Source: Isohypsibius dastychi (lineage: Eukaryota > Tardigrada > Eutardigrada > Parachela > Isohypsibiidae). Taken from it: a stretch of 10,232 nucleotides of DNA. Location: positions 1-10,232 of the forward strand of contig JAQIWT010001591.1 in assembly GCA_034696485.1 (NCBI GenBank), written 5' to 3'. The stretch's first letter is position 1. Each line of letters opens with the position of its first letter. The translations under genes and the position numbers were made by a program. Positions 7,039 through 10,232 of the stretch are shown in pieces. The notes below the pieces were generated by a model. It did not search any database, had not been told where the DNA came from, and saw only the letters and a program-made list of their open reading frames with translations.

Positions 7039-8927
7039 TCAGGATTCCGGGGACACCTTCACTCGCTTCGTCGGACGTTCACCATCTGCAGAATCAGCCT
7101 TCAACGAATCCGTATATGCAGAAGCAGCCTCCTCCACCTAAAACCACACATACTCACTATCGCGGATACTAAATAAAGAAAGAATGTAAAAGAAAGACTA
7201 CCTCTAGAACTAAATGAGGATCCGAAGCGATCTCATAAAATCCCCCGGCTTTCACAAATCCCATCACATTCCTGGCCACAACATCCAATGCCTTCATCTT
7301 CAAAATTTCCACATCGAACTCGACGGCAATCTTCAACGCTTTAGCCGCATTCTGAACAGTCAAAGTCTCCAACTGAGCCGGAAGTAACTCAATGACCTTT
7401 TCCCTCAGACTCTTCATCTTGTTGTCTTTCGCAAATTTCAGCGCAGTTCCTGCTTTCTCGATGTTGAAATCCTCCAAAAACGGCGCCAAACAGCTTTTCT
7501 CCAAATCGTCCATCCCGAAATGCTTCGCGGCCAACAACACTTGCTTCGTCAATTCCGCATCGTCCGCCTTTTTCGCGTTCAAAGCTCCCAAAACAACCTC
7601 CAGAGCATCTCCATTGACATTCGGAACCACGATCTCCTTGGACTTCCGGTTCTTCTTCAACAATTCCGCGAAGACCGCGTTAACAGAAATGTGTTGTTTC
7701 TCAACACGAAATCGTCGTCCATCCGCCGAGATGAGAACGCAGTCAGTGGTACCGTTCGATGAGAAGGTTGGTTCCGGAAGTGCGGATTGTTCAGCTGGTG
7801 AGACGCGTCCATTTTGCGATGGTGGGTTTCCGCCGGAAACGACCGTGTAAGTAATTTCAGCACGAATTTTCAGTTTATCATCGATGAGATATTTCGACTT
7901 TTTGCCCAGTTGGTCGTGACCGATGTATCCGCTGATACCCCAGAAGTCAGCGGGGACGCGCTTGCCTTTTTTCAGGCTGAAGAGTTGAGGCGCAGTATCG
8001 CATGTGTGCAACTTCTTGTCGTCCTTTCCGATGATGCTAAAAACGAACGGAAATAAGAAAAATTAAGCAAAATATTCAAAAAATAATTAAACAAATAATC
8101 AATAAATAACAATGTGTAACATATGAATAAAAAGTAATAAAATATTCAAAAACGGAAATTAAATCAACAAAAACTCCCAAACTGGTACAATTGAAGTTTC
8201 CGGAAAAAAGGAAAAACATATCGCAAACATCGTCAGAAAATAAATCGCGGAGATTAAAAATGAGGCCTAAATATTTAACCGAAAACATAACACCAGAGAA
8301 CAACACCGAAAAAAAATCATATTATCACACGAAGCAGAAGAACAATGAATAGTTCTAAACACAAAACTCAACAAAAACATGATGGATTCCGGTCAAATTT
8401 TCATCACAGACGCCATCAAGCATTCACTCATCGAAATAATCAACCAAAACGGATAATTCGGCAAAATCCATTTTTAATTTTTTTAAATCAACGATCAACT
8501 TCCGGTTGAAGAAAAACATGACCAGTTTGTGTAAAAAATGTCATCAATTCCCCTTCTGAATTTCGTACCTGATTTCCGTTCGTTTGTTCATCAGCTCCAC
8601 ATCGCAAGGACTATCCAACAACAGGAACATCCCAACAGCACAAACTGTAGATTTCCCATCCTCTGTCTCGCATTCCTCCCTTGGCTGAACGCACAACGTC
8701 CATCGAGATCTCCGCATCTGATCTCCGTAAACCTTCAGCTCCTCATTATATGCTGACACTTGAAAGTCCATGTCAGCTTTCTTCTTCACTTCCGAGAACA
8801 TGTTGATGACCAGATCCATCGTTTGATGATATTCCACCTCATTTCCAGATCCGGAAGATGTGGATGGTTTCGAAGACGAAGAAGAGTAATCCCATTTCTT
8901 GCCGCGGTATGGAACGCGTTCGCACAT
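7039..8927 (-). CDS. Gene C: complete three-exon SPOP-like MATH-BTB protein
   Basis: Exons 8569-8927, 7202-8036 and 7039-7137 give 430 aa. A Ser-rich leader precedes MATH (about 35-186), with SRWTLCVQP, MFLLLDS, DFWGISGYI and DDKLKIRAEITY, close to SPOP's pattern. BTB is about 216-308 (DCVLISADGRRF), but the usual A-H-x-x-x-L is replaced by V-E-K-Q-H-I. Two helical-hairpin units follow (FNIEKAGTALKFAK and LTVQNAAKALKIAV), then SDPHLVLE, matching SPOP's SHPHLVAE. Exon 3 encodes an acidic linker and PTKRVKVSPES, like SPOP's PRKRLKQS nuclear signal. That match is why splicing at GAG/GTAGTC to TTTTAG/GTG is preferred over read-through to the stop at 7169. Expected role: nuclear CUL3 adaptor that presents MATH-bound substrates for ubiquitination (inferred). 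The lost BTB histidine may weaken pairing or CUL3 contact. Confidence 0.88.
7138..7201 (-). other. Intron 2 of gene C (64 nt, phase 0)
   Basis: Donor CTAGAG/GTAGTC, acceptor TGTGGTTTTAG/G. Splicing replaces a hydrophobic read-through tail (FLLHSFFI) with a basic tail matching the tails of genes A, B and SPOP. Genes A and B lack an intron here. Confidence 0.75.
8037..8568 (-). other. Intron 1 of gene C (532 nt, phase 2)
   Basis: Donor ATCAG/GTACGA, acceptor TTCGTTTTTAG/C. It is much longer than its counterparts in A (89 nt) and B (212 nt). The inside is A-rich on the plus strand (AAATAATTAAAC, AATAAATAAC) with no convincing ORF or RNA gene. Confidence 0.85.
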
Positions 8928-9257
8928 TTTTCTACGAAATCGTACTGTCAGGCTGCTGTTTCCCGAAAAAACTGACTTGACGCAGCGTTCTCTCGTGCTT
9001 ACCTCACAGGAATCAACAAGTCGTCAACAAAGCAAAACGATACACAAAATGGGGTCGCAGTGATCGTGGCCCAATCTCAACAGATTCGAGATGGAAACTT
9101 GGAATGTTTTGATGGTTGAAGAAAGAAAACGGATCGTATGGCGACAAATGGTTTCCAGATAGCGATCGAAGTGAGATAAATCAGACGCTCGTGAGACAAG
9201 CAAGATCAGATTTCACATTCCAAATCCAAACACGTTCGAACACGAAAACCGCGCGTC

Positions 9258-9268
9258 GGGGGCGGAGC
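9258..9268. promoter_or_regulatory. GC-box-like element upstream of gene C
   Basis: GGGGGCGGAGC resembles an Sp/KLF site and lies in the most GC-rich patch of the gap, about 330 bp before the gene C ATG. Match by motif only. Confidence 0.25.
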
Positions 9269-9517
9269 TACGCACCCATCAATCACGCTCACCCAGCCCC
9301 CCTCGCTTGATAAGTCCGCCACTCGACTCGACGACCAATGGTCACATTTCGACCATATTGTCACATGGTCACGAAAATTCCTTTCTAACCGATTCCAACC
9401 ACCTCGCTCAGCCACGTTTGAATTTAGAAAGAACACAACAAAAACAAAACATGCAATTTCCGGCGATTGACTGCTCTTCTTCAAGATGAACATCTGCGGT
9501 ACTAATTAATCAAACAG

Positions 9518-9546
9518 CTGTCATCCGCTAATCAATAAGATGACAG
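9518..9546. repeat. 8-bp inverted repeat with 13-nt loop
   Basis: CTGTCATC and GATGACAG are perfect inverted arms about 170 nt after the gene E stop. It could be a paired binding site or an RNA hairpin in the 3' UTR of gene E; short enough to be chance. Confidence 0.3.
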
Positions 9547-9714
9547 ATTTATGCGTGTCTTCATTGACCTCACTGTCAGAGAGAAAATTATGCCATTTGG
9601 TCTGCGACATGAAACAATATTGAAATGAAAGCCGCTATCATTCCAACTGACTAACAGAGAAACAGTAACACCGGTACAATGTGAGTGTAAGAATTTTCCA
9701 AACTAGTAGGAGAA

Positions 9715-10184
9715 TTAAATAAACCCTGCTAAAGCTCGTCGTTTAACAGAGGAAAATGTTTGACTTTCATAATCGTCCTCCTCGTCCAAATTATAATTAC
9801 TCTCCAGCTCATCAACGCCTCTTTGTTGTTCGAAAACAGCTTGTATCTGATTAGCAAACGCTCCGGCGAGATTTTTTCGAATCAGCTCTAGTTCCGGAAG
9901 TCCGATATTGTCGATGGCGCGTCTTCCCTGCCCTGGCTCGATTAATTTGACTTCGACCGGAAATGCTTTTCCGAAGGTGTTGGAGAATTTTTCACGTATC
10001 AGATTCTCGATTTCTTTCATTTTACGGTATGATGGGTCCATTTCGGCGACGAGGTCCTGAAAAGTTTGTGCTTTGGAGATAGGCTGGTTGGAACCGGAAG
10101 TGGAAACTGCAGGCTGGGTAGATTTCACTGGAAGTTTTCGGCTTTCTCTCTGTACGCGGGCTCTAGCGACTTCCGCTTGCGTCG
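9715..10184 (-). CDS. Gene E: last coding exon of an unrecognised protein (partial)
   Basis: A strong acceptor (TATTTTTATTTTTTCAG) opens the exon at 10184. Two bases complete a split codon, then 155 codons run to the stop at 9715. Upstream exons and the real start are outside the window; no ATG start inside the exon is needed. The peptide begins basic (ARVQRESRKLPVK), passes a Ser/Thr-rich linker, then a predicted helical and charged core (SYRKMKEIENLIREKFS, LPELELIRKNLAGAFANQI), an acidic patch (LDEEDDYES), and ends KRRALAGFI. I do not recognise the family. It shows no MATH or BTB similarity and is not part of the duplicated array. The long constrained-looking frame and good splice site make it a confident exon of unknown function. 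Confidence 0.75.
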
Positions 10185-10232
10185 CTGAAAAAATAAAAAT
10201 ATTTTGAAAAAATGATGTGAAATTATGTTTTA

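Larger units (their letters stand above)
8928..9714. other. Gap between genes E and C: presumed gene C 5' region
   Basis: No coding exon seen. Close to the gene C ATG is a candidate 5' UTR intron, with a GAG/GTAAGC donor near 9001 and a CGTAG acceptor just before AAAAATG. Further up are a GC-box-like GGGGGCGGAGC (9258-9268), two ATGGTCAC copies (9339-9346, 9365-9372) and an inverted repeat, CTGTCATC/GATGACAG (9518-9546). These are promoter-like at best. Confidence 0.5.

Noticed and set aside
6988-7176. Plus-strand frames across 6988-7176, including one with a Pro/Gln-rich end (NPYMQKQPPPP to HYRGY) and a WW-like GKFYYFN stretch
   Set aside because: They are antisense to exon 3 of gene C, which has matching splice sites, phase and a SPOP-like tail. 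The WW-like piece lacks the second Trp and Pro.
7169-7201. Gene C ending by read-through with a FLLHSFFI tail
   Set aside because: Splicing to 7137 gives the family's basic tail and good splice sites; the read-through tail resembles nothing in A, B or SPOP.
8076-8306. 76-codon minus ORF in gene C intron 1
   Set aside because: A/T-rich chance frame rich in Phe/Ile/Leu inside an intron bounded by strong splice sites.
1-10232. tRNA, rRNA, CRISPR, prokaryotic operon or transposase signals
   Set aside because: None seen; the splice sites and gene structure are eukaryotic.

Overview
The window is eukaryotic, probably an invertebrate animal. It has short GT-AG introns (about 60-530 nt), Asn/Ser-rich low-complexity protein sequence, and a tandem cluster of MATH-BTB genes of the kind that has expanded in several ecdysozoan lineages. 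The species cannot be named from the sequence. All supported genes lie on the minus strand, so transcription runs right to left. Nothing bacterial, viral or CRISPR-like was seen.

Layout, right to left. (1) Gene E, 9715-10184: the last coding exon of an unrecognised protein whose upstream exons lie outside the window. (2) 8928-9714: gap holding gene C's presumed 5' region. (3) Gene C, 7039-8927: complete three-exon SPOP-like MATH-BTB gene, about 430 aa. (4) 6227-7038: gap. (5) Gene B, 4374-6226: MATH-BTB gene, about 526 or 546 aa. (6) psi-D, about 3720-4083: decayed copy of the start of gene D. (7) 2531-3710: gap with odd inverted repeats. (8) Gene A, 915-2530: MATH-BTB gene, about 508 aa, sister of B. 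(9) Gene D, 1-650: 5' end of an Asn-rich protein that runs off the left edge.

Genes A and B come from a tandem segmental duplication with a unit of about 3.3-3.7 kb. Homology covers the genes, several hundred bases upstream, and the downstream flank, including a 69-nt first exon of gene D. The D exon looks intact next to gene A but has an in-frame stop next to gene B. Gene C is an older paralogue with the same phase-2 intron inside the MATH domain.

By analogy with SPOP, A, B and C should be CUL3 ubiquitin-ligase adaptors: MATH binds the substrate, BTB binds CUL3 and dimerises, and a basic C-terminal motif may direct the protein to the nucleus. The main novelty is the region after BTB. It is built from about 36-residue helical-hairpin units: one in SPOP, two in gene C and four in genes A and B, through an internal duplication of about 113 residues.
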